Assembly: GCA_028641055.1 (NCBI GenBank)
Contig: CM054059.1
Location: forward strand, 49,113,682 to 49,177,681
Direction of reading: 5' to 3'
Source of the DNA: Alopecurus myosuroides
Taxonomy: Eukaryota; Streptophyta; Magnoliopsida; Poales; Poaceae
DNA length: 64,000 bases
The position numbers and the translations under genes are program-made. Below are positions 20,790 through 31,800 of this stretch, one piece after another; positions within the stretch are counted from its first letter, which is position 1, and each line of letters starts with the position of its first letter. A model generated the notes under the pieces. The model ran no database searches, was not told the origin of the DNA, and saw only the letters and a list, made by a program, of their open reading frames with translations.

Positions 20790-21121
20790 GTAGGGTTTAG
20801 GGGAGGGCTTTAGGACCGGTTTGTGTTACAAACTGGTTCTAAAGGATATGACAGCGGGACCCGCAGTAGCTGCAAAAAATGAGAAAACCTGTAGAACCGG
20901 TTTGTGATACAAACCGGTTCTAAAGGGTCTGCCCCTGGGCCCCCCTCCCTGCAGCAAATGACCCGCAAGGCCTTTAGGACCGGTTTGTGTTACAAACCGG
21001 TCCTAAAGGCCTTGCGGCCATTTGCTGCATGGGTGGGGCCCAGGGGACAGACCCTTTTGAACCGGTTTGTATCACATCCGGTTCCATTGTGCTTGGCTCA
21101 ATGCCCTGTTTTCTACTAGTG
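20790..21121. repeat. 5' subterminal inverted-motif array of the CACTA element
   Basis: Four foldbacks are made of TTTAGGACCGGTTTGTGTTAC / AAACCGGTTCTAAAGG arms, ending in the terminal CACTAGTAGAAAACAGG (minus strand). The motif matches the array at the other end and the internal islands. Confidence 0.85.
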
Positions 21122-21124
21122 TAA

Positions 21125-21974
21125 GAGGATGAAGCCACTAGTCCAGGGTGTGAAATCCAATCAACAAGTGAGATAAAGATTCTCTATTTATGTCCTCATG
21201 AGCTAAAACAGGGGCACAAAACAGAAATAATTTTTAGAAGGTTTTAAAGATAGCACATGAACAATTTACTTTGAGTGGTGGTTAATTACCACATATATAG
21301 GTAGGTATGATGGACACATTTGACATACTTTGTTTTTTGGCAATTGGATTGCACGAGTAGAACTCATACTCAGTACAGGTGAAGGCTACCAATAGACGGG
21401 GAGCGAGAATCAAGAGAGCAATAGCTATTATAATCATGCTTGCAACAAAACAAAATTAACAGGTGCATACAACTGATACAAATACTCTGAGGCAAAATAA
21501 ATTATCGAGGATTAGTTGACTTTTTATCAGTCTTATGCATGCGTGAGCATGTGTCAAGTGAAACCATCAGAGGGAGATACCACAATATATACCCTTCTAT
21601 GAATAAAACAATGCAAGCAAATATTCATACGGCATGCTATCTTATATTAATAAGTTGGAACTAACATGTGAGAGCACGGACTACTAAGCATCAATTGAAT
21701 AACATACACCTCACATGAACGAACTAAGCATGTTCACACGGATGATTATATGTACAAAAATAAAACAAATAGAGTTCATACCGGCCTCTTACTTGGGTAG
21801 ATCGAATAATATAGAATGATAATCAAGCTCCAATGGAGACACAGAAGTCCAGTGAACTCTACAAAAAACTTTACAAAACCAAAGTAGAACTACAAATATT
21901 ATTGGATTTTCGAATTAAAACAAGAACAGAAAGAACAAGCAAAAATAGCAAAATATTTTTGAATTTTTTGAATA
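21125..21974 (-). mobile_element. Element B internal non-coding region, continued beyond the CACTA insertion
   Basis: AT-rich sequence continuous with 6384-7204 when the CACTA element and its duplicated TAA are removed. No coding sequence is recognised apart from the tail of ORF1 at its right edge. Confidence 0.55.
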
Positions 21975-23320
21975 TTAAACTGAAACGAGAAAGTAGAGCA
22001 AACCAACAAAAGAAACTAAAGAAGCGAATAAAGAGAAACAACAGAAGTAATTTTGGTCTTTTTGTGTTTTGGAAAGCAAGAACAAAACAGCAAAAACAAA
22101 ATAAACAAATGAAGAGTAAGAAAACAAAAACAAACGAAAGAAACAAAAATGTGGATATACAATGGAACCGACGAAAAATGATATATAGATGAGTGTGATG
22201 TCGGTATACCTCCCCCCAAATTTAGGCTTTTGGCCTAAGTGGAGATCATCCCCAAGGGGACCATGAGGTGGTGCCCCCGTAGTACGCTGAGGAGGAACCC
22301 TCCTCCTGATATGTGCTCGAGGACGCACCGGTGTACTTCGTGTTGTGGTCCTCGGGAGGCGCGTCTCGCCTCTCCTGCTGCCTGTAAAACTCCTCGTGCA
22401 CATATGCTCGTCTATCTCCTCCTTGGAGCGCGACCATGGTGACCTGTCAACTTTGAACAAAACAAGCCGCGGCAAAATAACTTTCCACTCATCTCCATCC
22501 ATAAATAAAACTCTATATACCGAATGATCAGTAGTAGAGTTAGAAGTAATAAAATGATGGGACTTCATGGCAGCGAGATTAAGTCTATAAGGAGCAATTA
22601 ATTCATCATCAGGAGCAATAGAAAAATCTAGAGCAGTTTCTATACGTGTAGCAATAATGCCTCAAAAAATGGGCCACTTAGCAGCAAGAGGGAGTGTAAC
22701 AAGTGCACCAATGTTAAACTTCTTGCTACGGTTAAACGCAACATCAATGAAAGCAAGGTGGTACCTAGAAATGTTGCTAGTGTTCTCCCTACCAAGGATA
22801 ATAGTAGCAAGATAGTAAGTAAAATATCTAAGAGCAGGAAATTGGATGTTCCTTATCTTCCCACGCTGGGATGAGCGACCATCATCATTGCTGATTTCTC
22901 GGTAGAGCGCCATAAAATCTGCGGGTTTATCCTTAATTTTGCACCCTGTCCCAGAAGCGTTGATACCTACAATGGTACAAAAAGTCCCCAATGGGAAAGA
23001 AAAAGAAGTACTATATAACATGAAAGCAACAGTGAGACCAAATTATGTGTTTTGAAATTTAAAACTCTCAACAAAAGTTTTTGTGAGAGCGGCATACTGA
23101 AGACTTCAATCCTTCATGTAGCTGGTTAAACCAACTCTTTCAATAAGCATAAAAAAAGTCATCTAACGGACCTGCACATCTTAAAAATGTAACACAAGGA
23201 AAGATAGAGGGATTAGCGATACCATCACCTCCTGCATCGTTTATATTAGGTCCAATAAGGTCTTCTTTATATGATGGCCTCACTAAAGTGGATGAACGTG
23301 AGAGCCTTGTTCTCCTAGGA
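21975..23320 (-). pseudogene. Athila-type ORF1 of element B, degenerate
   Basis: On the minus strand, segments typical of the Triticeae Athila ORF1 family (PF03078-like) can be followed: VRPSYKEDLIGPN, FPCVTFLRCAGPLDDFF, RVGLTSYMKD, then SFPLGTFCTIVGINASG, RGKIRNIQFPALRYFTYYLA, HLAFIDVAFNRSKKFNIGAL, and after one stop at 22659-22661, GIIATRIETALDF, DDELIAPYRLN and a variable Arg/Pro/Gly-rich tail. Frameshifts break the N-terminal third. No gag or pol of this element is seen, so it is probably a non-autonomous member. The protein's role is unknown even in intact copies. Confidence 0.75.
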
Positions 23321-23929
23321 GCATCACTCCTAAGTATCTCTCCAAAGTTATGGTTGTCAAACTCTGAAATTTGTCAACAATCATCACAAAAATTGATTTC
23401 AAACAACTATAAGGTGGAAACTACTATAGAGACTTATAGGAGAGCTAAACATGCATCAAAAATATATTATTTCAACTTAAATCAAGCATGCCAACTCATA
23501 TAAGTTGTCACCTATAGTACCAAAATACAAAAGAAATACTCTACCAAATAAAATTCTACTTGGATCATCGGAGGAGTCACATACCGGAGATCAAACACAC
23601 CAAATTTCAGCACAAATGATGGACTGAAGAAGGAGATTAAAAATCCAGAGGAAGAATAGCAAGAACACGGGTTTGAGGAAATGTTTTCAGTTTGGGAGGT
23701 GAGAGAGAGGACTTTGGCAGTGGAGAGAATAAGTGGAGGGCCAGGGGGCCTCACACCATGTCCTGGCGCCACCCAGGTGGCTCCTCATGGTGTGCCTGAC
23801 TGGTGGGTCCCCCTGGGGCCTCCCAGGTGGCTCTCTGCCTCATTTTGACGTTAAAATTTATTCTAATTTTTCGAGATTTTTTTAGAATTTAATAATTAAT
23901 TATAAACCTGAAAAACAATTATAAGCGAG
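23321..23929 (-). other. Leader / putative LTR-proximal sequence of element B
   Basis: GC-rich blocks (GGGCCAGGGGGCCTCACACC, CCCAGGTGGCTC) alternate with AT-rich sequence, resembling the region between LTR and ORF1 in such elements. I could not place the LTR end or primer-binding site. Confidence 0.35.
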
Positions 23930-24200
23930 GACAACGCCCTCTCATGGTAGCATCGCCGCTCTCCTCCGGCAGCACCCGTTCCCCCATGGGAGCACTACCG
24001 TGCTTCTTCGGAAGCATTGCACCGTCCTCGTTGTTCTCCTGTGGAAGCACCAACGCCTTTCATGGGAGCACCGCCATCCTGCTTGGATAGCACTGGTTCC
24101 ATCCTATCGGAGCACCAAGACGCTCATTGGGTAGCACACCCGGCGTCCTCCTTTACAGGCATGATGATCACGAGGAAGGTGCCCCGGCGAGGGAGAATGG
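23930..24200 (+). repeat. Degenerate approximately 30-40-bp minisatellite (GGGAGCACC units)
   Basis: Repeated CATGGGAGCAC, GGAAGCACCAACG, GGGAGCACCGCCATCC, GGATAGCACTGG and GGAGCACCAAGACG motifs recur about every 30-40 bp. No protein is recognised. Confidence 0.55.
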
Positions 24201-25073
24201 TCGGGGAAGGCTCCTAACATCGCTTGGAGCAGCGCCCGACACTCCTCATGGGGCCATGGCTATGGTGGTGAATGTGTTTTCGGGAGCGTCGTCGAGAGGA
24301 ACAAGAAAGGGGAAAAGAACGGACCGGAGAGTCAAATGAGTGGACGAAGAGATAAGGCAGCGTCTCGCGTCGTGGTGGGGCCATCACCGCATCAATGTCT
24401 CCCCTCGTGGGACGCGTGTGGTTGCGAGAGCACGGAGGACGCGCGGACATCATCTTCCGGGGGTTACTAAGCGTTTTCCAAGACAAAAGCTAGTTTTATT
24501 CTTACCCATCGAGATGGACTTTTCATGGAGATGTACCAAAAAAAAACGTGGGTGCATTGGAATGGATAGACCCTCCAAACGAGAACTGCAAGCCGAGATG
24601 GGCGCGGGGGATGGCATCTGCTTCAGCACGAGCAACACGCAAGCGTGGAGCTTTGGGGAAAATGGAGGATCCATGCATGGCTTGGGCCGGGCACACGAAA
24701 CGCATGCGTCATATTATGCTTGCGTGAGTGACGCATGCACGCTAGATTCAGTGGATCTGGAGCTAGATAGCTAGCCGAGTGCCTTTATGTTGTTGGGCGT
24801 ACGCCAGCGAATGGCGATGCCCACCGTACCGGCCGGTGCGCAGGTTGGCAGCACGCCTGGAGCCTGGAAGCCGCTGGTATCCATCGGGTGCCGCGGTCTC
24901 GTCTAGGGTCCACACGTACTGCCACCGCGGAGACTAGGCCGGTCCTTTGGGAGGGTTGTTCTTTGTGTAGCCTGGTCCTCCTGGACCTGACCTGGGTCGG
25001 CCATGAAATTCACGCGGAAACCCTGCAGGCATGAAGCGTGGCAGTAACAAGATTATACTCCTAATTCAGATAT
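24201..25073. other. Low-copy intergenic sequence, no gene recognised
   Basis: A 144-codon plus-strand ORF (24340-24774, starting MDEEIRQRLASWWGHHRINV) is open, but shows no domain and no supporting splice or promoter context. The rest shows nothing identifiable. Confidence 0.35.
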
Positions 25074-25082
25074 GTGTGGAGT

Positions 25083-26322
25083 GAGAAATTAGCATAAAAA
25101 CCACCACTTTTCTGCCAAAATTTCGGAAAATCACCAGTTTTCATTTTTTTTCGCAGAAAACCACCACATTTAGTTTTAATTTTTGCAATGTGCACTGATC
25201 ACGTCTTGAACACGAATTGACACTCGTGCTGACATGTGGGACCCACTCGTCAGGGCTAAGGTGGCATCAAATGTGGACTAGTGACTAAGGTGGACATGGG
25301 CCCACCATTCGGACCAATAAAAAATATCTCAAAAAAAAGTCAAAGGAGGCCCTGCCCTCCCTCACCAACCGCACCGGCACCGGCAACCCTGCGCGCACCG
25401 GCGACCCTGCCCTCCCTCACCAACACGCACGCCGCCGGAATCTCCAGCTCGCCGCTGCCCCCTGATGTTCATTTTTTCCCCCAGAGTGGGCTACTGTGTG
25501 GACCAATCTGGCCGGAGGGGGACCGTGAAAGCAGCGATGGCAGTTGGCCTCTAGGACGTGTTGCTGAACCTCACCTTGCGCGTCGGCCCCGGCCGTGCAT
25601 CCAGGCACCGCAGCCCGCTCACCTTGCCAACATCCTTGAAGCCATAGGGAGGGCGGAGGACAACGATGTCCATGGCGCATACGGCCCGCTCGAATTCGAG
25701 CTTGGCATACCGCGAGCTCGTGGCCCGCATCCAATGAGATCGATGGGTGGCCTCGGCGTGCAGCGCAGATGCATCCGTCGTCGCGGCACTCGCGGCGCTC
25801 CTAACTGCCCCCGTGGCCCACCCGTGCCCACCAAGTGCGGCCACATCTGCAAGGCCGTCACCATCGCCGTGCTGCGGTCTTGGGTCTCGCTCCTCACGGC
25901 CACCGACGAGCTCGGCATGGCGCGCCGCCCGGCCGGTACGGTTGCCCTCTCGCCGGCATGCTTCGACAGGGTCGCCACGACGCTGTGCTCTGCAAGGAAG
26001 ACATCTATTTTGGCGGCGGCGGACGCGCCCGTAGGTGCCTCACGTTCCTGGTGGTGAGCAGCGACGTCCCGTGCAGTGGTGGAGGCGTGCAGCATCGGGA
26101 GGAAGAACATAGCAGCTCACGTGGCTTTATCTTTTTCGTTTTTACATTTTTTTTATTTTTTTATTGGACTGACAGGTCAGTTTTTGTATCAATTTGCTCT
26201 TAGCGAGTGATCAGTGCACATTGCAAAAATTAAAATTAAATGTGGTGGTTTTCCGCGAAAAACGAAAACAGGTTGTTTTCCGAAATTTTGTCAGAAAAGT
26301 GACGGTTTTATGCTAATTTCTC
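25083..26322. mobile_element. Pack-MULE-like Mutator element, 1240 bp, 9-bp TSD
   Basis: Terminal inverted repeats of about 120 bp (25083-25202) and 116 bp (26207-26322) both begin GAGAAATTAGCATAAAA and end GCAATGTGCACTGATCAC. The element is flanked on both sides by GTGTGGAGT (25074-25082 and 26323-26331), the 9-bp duplication diagnostic of Mutator-like elements. The interior, about 25330-26110, is GC-rich gene-like sequence with no transposase, as in Pack-MULEs that carry captured gene fragments. The parent gene was not recognised. Confidence 0.92.
25330..26110. pseudogene. Captured GC-rich gene-like sequence inside the MULE
   Basis: Long frames are open on both strands: 258 codons on plus from 25281 and 163 codons on minus from 26110. 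Neither gives a recognisable domain. GC richness with abrupt borders at the AT-rich terminal repeats points to capture from a host gene. Direction and parent are undetermined. Confidence 0.5.
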
Positions 26323-26530
26323 GTGTGGAGTCGACGTCGAATCGCTTGCAGCAAGAGTAGGTAATTAAACCCGTGTCACGTGGAACAGGGAGCTGTAGAC
26401 GTCGGTCGATCACACTTGACTTCACTCGTCGGTCGTCTCACTTTCACTACCCACCAGTATTTTCAGTAGGCAGTGTAGCACCGGCGGGGCCGTCCCGGAA
26501 AATGATGATCCAAACCGCTTTACTGTACCG

Positions 26531-26625
26531 CACGTGAGCGAGACACACGAACAACTCATGCTCCTGTGCAGCCACTCCCGCCAACCGCGTTGGTTGATTC
26601 CGAGCCCACCCCGGCGCTATATATT
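26531..26625 (+). promoter_or_regulatory. SAUR core promoter: G-box, auxin-response-like element and TATA box
   Basis: CACGTG (26531-26536) is followed by GAGACA (26540-26545, reverse of TGTCTC, the canonical auxin response element core) and CTATATATT (26617-26625). A second GAGACA is at 26713-26718. The TATA box is about 185 bp upstream of the start codon, giving a leader of about 150 nt. Auxin responsiveness is an inference from the motifs and the gene family. Confidence 0.55.
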
Positions 26626-26803
26626 CCCATGATCCCATCCCGTCCCGGTCTCTAGCCACTTCATCCCACCACCCAAATCGCAAGCTCAACGCAAAGGCCA
26701 TATAACAGAGCGGAGACAGATCCTCACAAGTTCAAAGCAGAAGAGAATCTGAGCAAAGACAGAGCCTCGCTTCGCTTCACCGCTGCGTCCACGGTCCAGC
26801 ATC

Positions 26804-27214
26804 ATGTGCAGGGTCATCAGCACGGTCAAGTCGCTCGTCTGCCTGCTCCGCGCCGTGCGGCGATGGCGATCCCGCGCCGCGGCCTCGGGGCGAGCGCGTC
26901 ACGACAAGGAGAAGGAGTCAACGACGGTGGACGCCGCGGTGCCAGCTGGGCACTTGGCGGTGCGGGTGGAAGGCGCGCGCTTCGCGGTGCGGCTGGCGCA
27001 CCTGAGCCACCCGGCGTTCCTGGAGCTGCTCCGGCAGGCGGAGGAGGAGTACGGCTTCGCGTCAACCTCCGGCCCACTCGCGCTCGCCTGCGACGAGCAC
27101 CGCCTCCGCGACGTCCTCCGACGCATCGCCACCGACCACGACCATGAGAAGAAGCGCCGCGCCGACTCGCGGCCGCTGCTCCAGGGGGTGACCGTGCGGA
27201 AGCTCGTCTCATGA
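26804..27214 (+). CDS. SAUR: SAUR family protein (small auxin up RNA), 136 aa
   Basis: A single intronless exon, as usual for this family. A basic N terminus (RAVRRWRSRAAASGRARHDKEK) is followed by the SAUR domain (PF02519) from about residue 48: AGHLAVRVEG, FAVRLAHLSHPAFLELLRQAEEEYGF, GPLALACDEHRLRDVLRRI. The C-terminal tail is basic and short. SAUR proteins inhibit PP2C.D phosphatases and promote plasma-membrane proton pumping and cell expansion; that is family knowledge, not shown here. A TATA box and auxin-type motifs lie upstream, and a Pack-MULE is inserted about 290 bp before the TATA box. The frame is intact with strong GC bias in third positions, so it is very probably a functional gene. 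Confidence 0.9.
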   Translation: MCRVISTVKSLVCLLRAVRRWRSRAAASGRARHDKEKESTTVDAAVPAGHLAVRVEGARFAVRLAHLSHPAFLELLRQAEEEYGFASTSGPLALACDEHRLRDVLRRIATDHDHEKKRRADSRPLLQGVTVRKLVS

Positions 27215-27690
27215 TGGATGGATAGATCGATTGTCTGTATATTGTCCAGGCCAGAATAGCCGTGTACATTGGTCCCATTTCTGCAAAAACGTACTAGTAA
27301 TACATCAGCAGCAGCGTCCAGCAGCCGGTACAGCGTGTGTGCATGTGCACCCATGCCGGCGCTGAAACAAGGCATGACTTTCAACACTGCTGGATGATTA
27401 TCCTCACAGTGACAGTTCGACCCGATGTTAGATTATCCTGCACAATCAGTCCACCTGCCATTATAAAATGTATGTATATATATCTTCTTATATTGAGCGA
27501 TACGCCGGTATGTGCAAATCTATTGGCTGCTCGTTGAGGGCTTGCTCGGTCTGCTAAAGTTTGAACGGGATTTAGAGAGATTGAGGTGGATTAAATCCCC
27601 AACAAGTCAAATAACACTCCGATCCATCCCACTCCACTCCAATCAACTTGGGCAGTGGACTAATCGAAGAAGGCCCCACAAGGAAAGGGC
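27215..27690. other. SAUR 3' flank
   Basis: Probable 3' UTR and downstream sequence with AT-rich stretches (TATAAAATGTATGTATATATA) suited to polyadenylation. No other gene is seen. Confidence 0.4.
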
Positions 27691-27695
27691 AAATA

Positions 27696-28160
27696 CTCCC
27701 TCCGTCTCAAATAAATTTGGTTCGTTTAAAACACTTAAACTTTAGAAAATACGGAAAAAATTCCAGTAATTCAAACTACATGTAGTACGTAAACTAGAAA
27801 GTTTGAGCTGGTATTGTCAAGTTGTTGGAACCATTCTACATTATTTGCAAGTTTTGTCCAAAATTTGTTGATAGGAAAATATAATTTTCTCAATAGTTCA
27901 AGCTATACTTGTTTAGTGAACTAGAAAATATTGAGCCCATCTGCGTAGCTGTTTAGAAAATTTCACAAATTTTGTGAATTAGGTTAAAATTCATATAATT
28001 TTTATATGTACAAAAGATGACAAAATAAATTAAATGTTCCCTTGAGTGAACTTGTATTAAACTATTTAAATTTTTTAAGATTTTCATATCAGTTTTAGTT
28101 TTGAACAACTTGCGCCAAAAGTAAAAAAAGAGTGTGAATAATTTCCAATTCCTTCGGATT
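27696..28160 (+). mobile_element. Truncated Stowaway-type MITE end and AT-rich remnant
   Basis: It starts TA then CTCCCTCCGTCTCAAATAA, the standard Stowaway terminus. No matching inverted end is found downstream, so only one end survives. The following AT-rich sequence cannot be assigned; the right border is arbitrary. Confidence 0.5.
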
Positions 28161-28664
28161 ACGTTACGGCCAGTTGTGGTTCAATTTGCGGGAAAAGGGC
28201 AAAGATACCGTCTCCTGCACTATGTGTCACGTTGCATGTGGGCTCGTGTTGTTAAAACGGTTCTAAACTCGACCAAACGGTGAGTTCGAAACAACTTGGC
28301 CCAAAAGTGTGATTTTCAATGATTTTTTTCTTTCCACGGTGGTTTTCTGAAACCTGACATCAACATTCGTGGCTCTGTGATTTGCTCGATCCTTCTGGCC
28401 CATTATGTGTTTTTACGCCACATCATGAAAAAAAAAACTAGTTTACTTTGAAGTTTTTCCCGCATGGTATTTGATTCACCATGTGTGAGATCATTAACGG
28501 CATCTCTAGCATAACACTTAAAAATGGTCAAATCTAAAAAATAACGGACTTTTACAGTTTTAGCCGTAAAAAGGGACAAGAACATACCCCTTAAAATCAT
28601 CTAACGCTTGAAATCTTTTTACATGTTCCCAGTCCTGCATGTTGTCAGTGATCTAACGCATGTT
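28161..28664. other. Unassigned sequence before the element D array
   Basis: No ORF or known repeat is recognised. It ends abruptly at the truncated LTR of element D, so it is the left flank of that array. Confidence 0.4.
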
Positions 28665-29323
28665 GCCAGTTGCAGCATCCTTTATATCCCCTTTCTTCTG
28701 TTGAACCCAAAGCATCTGTGCTTGGTGTTGACGGGTTACACTTTGGTGAACTATGAGTCTTGCTTGCCAGTACGTTGGTGTACTGACCCCTTTGGGGCTG
28801 TGGTTTTACGCAGACGACGTTTCCGAGGATCTACATGGTGGCTACTACGTGGAGTATGACGAGACTGCTGACGAGTAGATAGCGGACCCGGGCAGGATCC
28901 GAGACTTCGTGGATGGGCTCCGTCTTTTCGTTTCCGGCCTCTTAGGCCTATTTGGTTCTTGTCTGTACTCAGACCTGTTGAATGCTTCCGCTGCGATGTA
29001 CTGATGTATTGTTGGGACATGTGTCCTCTGGATAATGAGAGCTATTTGCAACTTATTTCAATCTTTTGTGTCGTAGAGATCTGTTGTGATATCAATTGTT
29101 CCAATGCCGTTGGCGTACCATGTGTGTATGTTTGAAGTACGTCAACGGAAGTATCTGGATTTCTATGGGATGGTTTGCGCAGACGATGAATAGTACGATA
29201 ATGGTTGTCACACGTTCACGTGTTGGCCTGCTCATATTGAGATGCGGGTGCCGGTATGCCCCGTAAGCCATTTATCTACTGTTTAACGGACTGTGAGTAT
29301 CCCCTAGAAGTCCGGGTGCGACA
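28665..29323 (+). repeat. Element D, LTR 1: 5'-truncated, last 659 bp only
   Basis: Nearly identical to 50506-51188 apart from a 24-bp deletion and a few substitutions. It ends GTCCGGGTGCGACA, immediately before the primer-binding site. The upstream sequence is unrelated, so about 4.2 kb of this LTR is missing. Confidence 0.9.
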
Positions 29324-30366
29324 AATGGTATCAGAGCCTGTCTGCCTGTAGGATCCCTTTTTACTGGTCGCAGTTGAGTCTAGAAACTATTTTGTAGCTA
29401 TATAGGAAAAATGAAACGTGAGAGTAGGAATTCTGCCATTTTTCTTCTTTTCCCACCCACCCACCCTTTTCTGGTAAGGAAGTGCAACGTTGTTTTCCAT
29501 TCTCATCTAAACTTTCAAGTTAGGATTTCACGAATTCTGGTTTCTCTAGGATGGTTATATCTACTAGACCATAGGAATGGAGGTGGTTGTGACATGATTT
29601 ATCATGTTGCCTACTCATGATTGAGAACGGAGGCGTGTAAGCCCCGGAAGCAAATCCTCTATTCCTTAAGCAGTAGATAATGATCCTTTAGAAACCCGGA
29701 TGGGTTTTCCGTAGTACCTCAGGAGTTTTGTTCTCGTTTTCCCCGATGTTGATATCCTGTTCTTCTCAACATCCTTTTCGTCCGTTGAAATCTTGTTGTT
29801 GTTTCCACTTCAATTCTTCTACCGGCGTCTAATCAAAGTTTCCCCGTTCATCTGCAAAACTCTGTTTCAGCTAAAGTGTTGTTTCATACCGGAGAATCAC
29901 ATTCCTTTGTGTCAACAATCTTGTCCACAACATACAACCCAATTCTGGTTCCACTAAACAATCAATACTCTGTTCACTCCCCGGGATCTCAAATGTTGAC
30001 TTCCAAGATAAGTAAGAACAATCCAATTCTAATGGGAGGCCACATATTCCTCGTTTCTCTCATGTTGCTGATTCTGACATTGATGTCATCCTTGGTGTTC
30101 CATTGATGTCAATAACTCTGTTCCAACCTTATTACAGATAGTCTATTCTCCAAATTAATCAAATTCTATCCAGCTATACACCCTCAATACAAAACCTCTC
30201 CCTTTACTTGAAATGTTCCGGTGGTTTCCAAATTCCCTGACGTCTATCCAATGTGCACGATGTGTTTCACGTGTCACAGCTCAAGAGGATCTTCCCAAGA
30301 AGTTTCCGGACCTTTTCTTTTCTCAGTAGGAATCTCGGGGCGCGATTCCTTCAAGGGGGGGCGTTT
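29324..30366 (+). mobile_element. Element D, internal region 1 (1043 bp), pol collapsed
   Basis: Opens with AA then TGGTATCAGAGCC (29326-29338), the primer-binding site for initiator tRNA-Met, and closes with a polypurine tract (AAGGGGGGG) before the next LTR. The only coding remnants are a frameshifted protease (LFHTGESHSFVS, SPGSQM, then DIDVILGVPLM at about 29876-30110) and the extreme C terminus of pol (VHDVFHVSQLKRIFP at about 30250-30300). Reverse transcriptase, RNase H and most of integrase are deleted and gag is absent. These motifs point to a Tekay/Del-type chromovirus ancestor, and the element must depend on a helper. Confidence 0.85.
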
Positions 30367-31159
30367 TGTAACATCCCAAGTATGAAAACCTACCATTTAG
30401 AATGTTTGATTTCTTGTTATTAAAGTATTGCATCATGTCATCATGTTTTTTTCCCTTGTTTGCATTTGTTACTATTTGTTTTGCTTCTGTTTTTATTCTG
30501 TTTTCATAATGAAATCCAAACAAATTCAACTTTGTTTTCATACTTGTTCTGTTACAACCTTTAAAATACAAATCACAAACAAAAACAACCACATTGTTTT
30601 CTTTTTATTCCATGTTGATCACTTATTAAAATATTGGTTTGATCAATCAATTGCTTCCAAATTGCAATCAAAAATTCAAATCAAAGCACCAAAACAAAAA
30701 TCACTTTAAAATCATGTTGGGGTCAAAACAAATCTACTCTATTTGTGTTTAATAACATAGGGGTCACCCTATTTAAAAGTGTTGGTTTTAAAAAAATCCT
30801 TTTACTATTCAAAAATCACTCACATTTTGGTTATTTTTCTAAACAGCACCAATTTCCAAGTCATTAAAACTACCAATCTATTCTAATAACTTTAATCACA
30901 TTAATCAGTAGGGTTCACCCTACTAAAACCTTTGTTTTCAATATTATTTTATTTAATAACAAATAGCTCTAAATTTGAATTAATTTCTAACAGCACCTTA
31001 AATTTGCAAGTTTTGGAAAAACAAAGTTGTCAATTAGTTGACATTATAAAAACTAAGCTAATTATAATTTTTACCAAATTTTTCCTAACCTAACAACCAT
31101 CTTTTCTTCCATTTGGTTTTCTACAAAAAAAATAAAACAACAGAAATAATAAAAAGAAA

Positions 31160-31800
31160 TCTGTTAGAGGGGGGAGAAGACTAAGCCCAGCCCAACTTCA
31201 TCCATCTGGCCCAGTACCCCCCTCTTCTCCGCTTGTCGTCTTCCTCCTAGCAGTACGAACACATCCACCACCAACCGATCACCTCTCCTCCATCGGATGC
31301 CATGCCGTACATGGCCCCTCTCTCCATAAGTACCTCCCCCTCTGCTAGCTAGCCCTAGCCCCTCTCCTCTAACCCTAGCACCACCCTCCATCGCCGCCAT
31401 CGCTACCCTCTCGTCCACCTCCTCTCTGCCTCTGACTCTGAACCACAAACGCTGCCTCACCCGAACATCCCCTTTCCTCCGGCGAGCGCCGCCGCCTTGG
31501 TCACCGGCGGACCGTGCCGAGGCCGGGAATGGAACCGGGGAGGTTCCCTCTCCGTCCTCGCTGCCTCGGCCGGCCCGGAGGAGCCCCGGATGCGCCGCCC
31601 CGTCGCCTCCCGTCGCCGGCCTTCCCTGCCTCGACCTCCCTGTTCGCCCCCTGCCTCGACCGCCTCGCCTCCAATCGCACGAAGGTGAGGCCCCCTTCGA
31701 CCGCCTCCCTCTCCTCCCTCATCTCCCCTTGAACCGCACCACCCACCGCACGCTACGCCCACGGCGCCCTCAGGCGCGAGCGCAACAGCAGCAGGCGAGC
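31160..31800. other. GC-rich island inside the element D LTR
   Basis: Pro/Arg-rich open frames occur on both strands, flanked by AT-rich LTR. A possible splice donor (ACGAAGGTGAGGCC) lies near 31680. It is repeated intact in LTR 3 (47080-47725). It looks like a captured first-exon/promoter fragment, but no protein is recognised. Confidence 0.5.

Larger units (their letters stand above)
7205..21121 (-). mobile_element. Complete CACTA (En/Spm) DNA transposon, 13.9 kb, TSD TAA
   Basis: The right end, read on the minus strand, begins CACTAGTAGAAAACAGG; the left end on the plus strand begins CACTGGTGGAGAACAGG (14 of 17 bases equal). Both are flanked by TAA (7202-7204 and 21122-21124), the 3-bp duplication expected for CACTA elements. 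Subterminal arrays of inverted motifs around AACCGG(T)TC...TAAAGG lie inside both ends. The transposase genes run on the minus strand, so 21121 is the 5' end. Cargo besides the transposase: exonuclease, AP2/ERF, coiled-coil membrane protein and a small unknown ORF. One frameshift in the transposase and one nonsense codon in the second gene suggest it is recent but no longer autonomous. Confidence 0.93.

Noticed and set aside
24340..24774. 144-aa ORF as a host gene
   Set aside because: No domain, no clear promoter, and composition like the flanking degenerate repeats.
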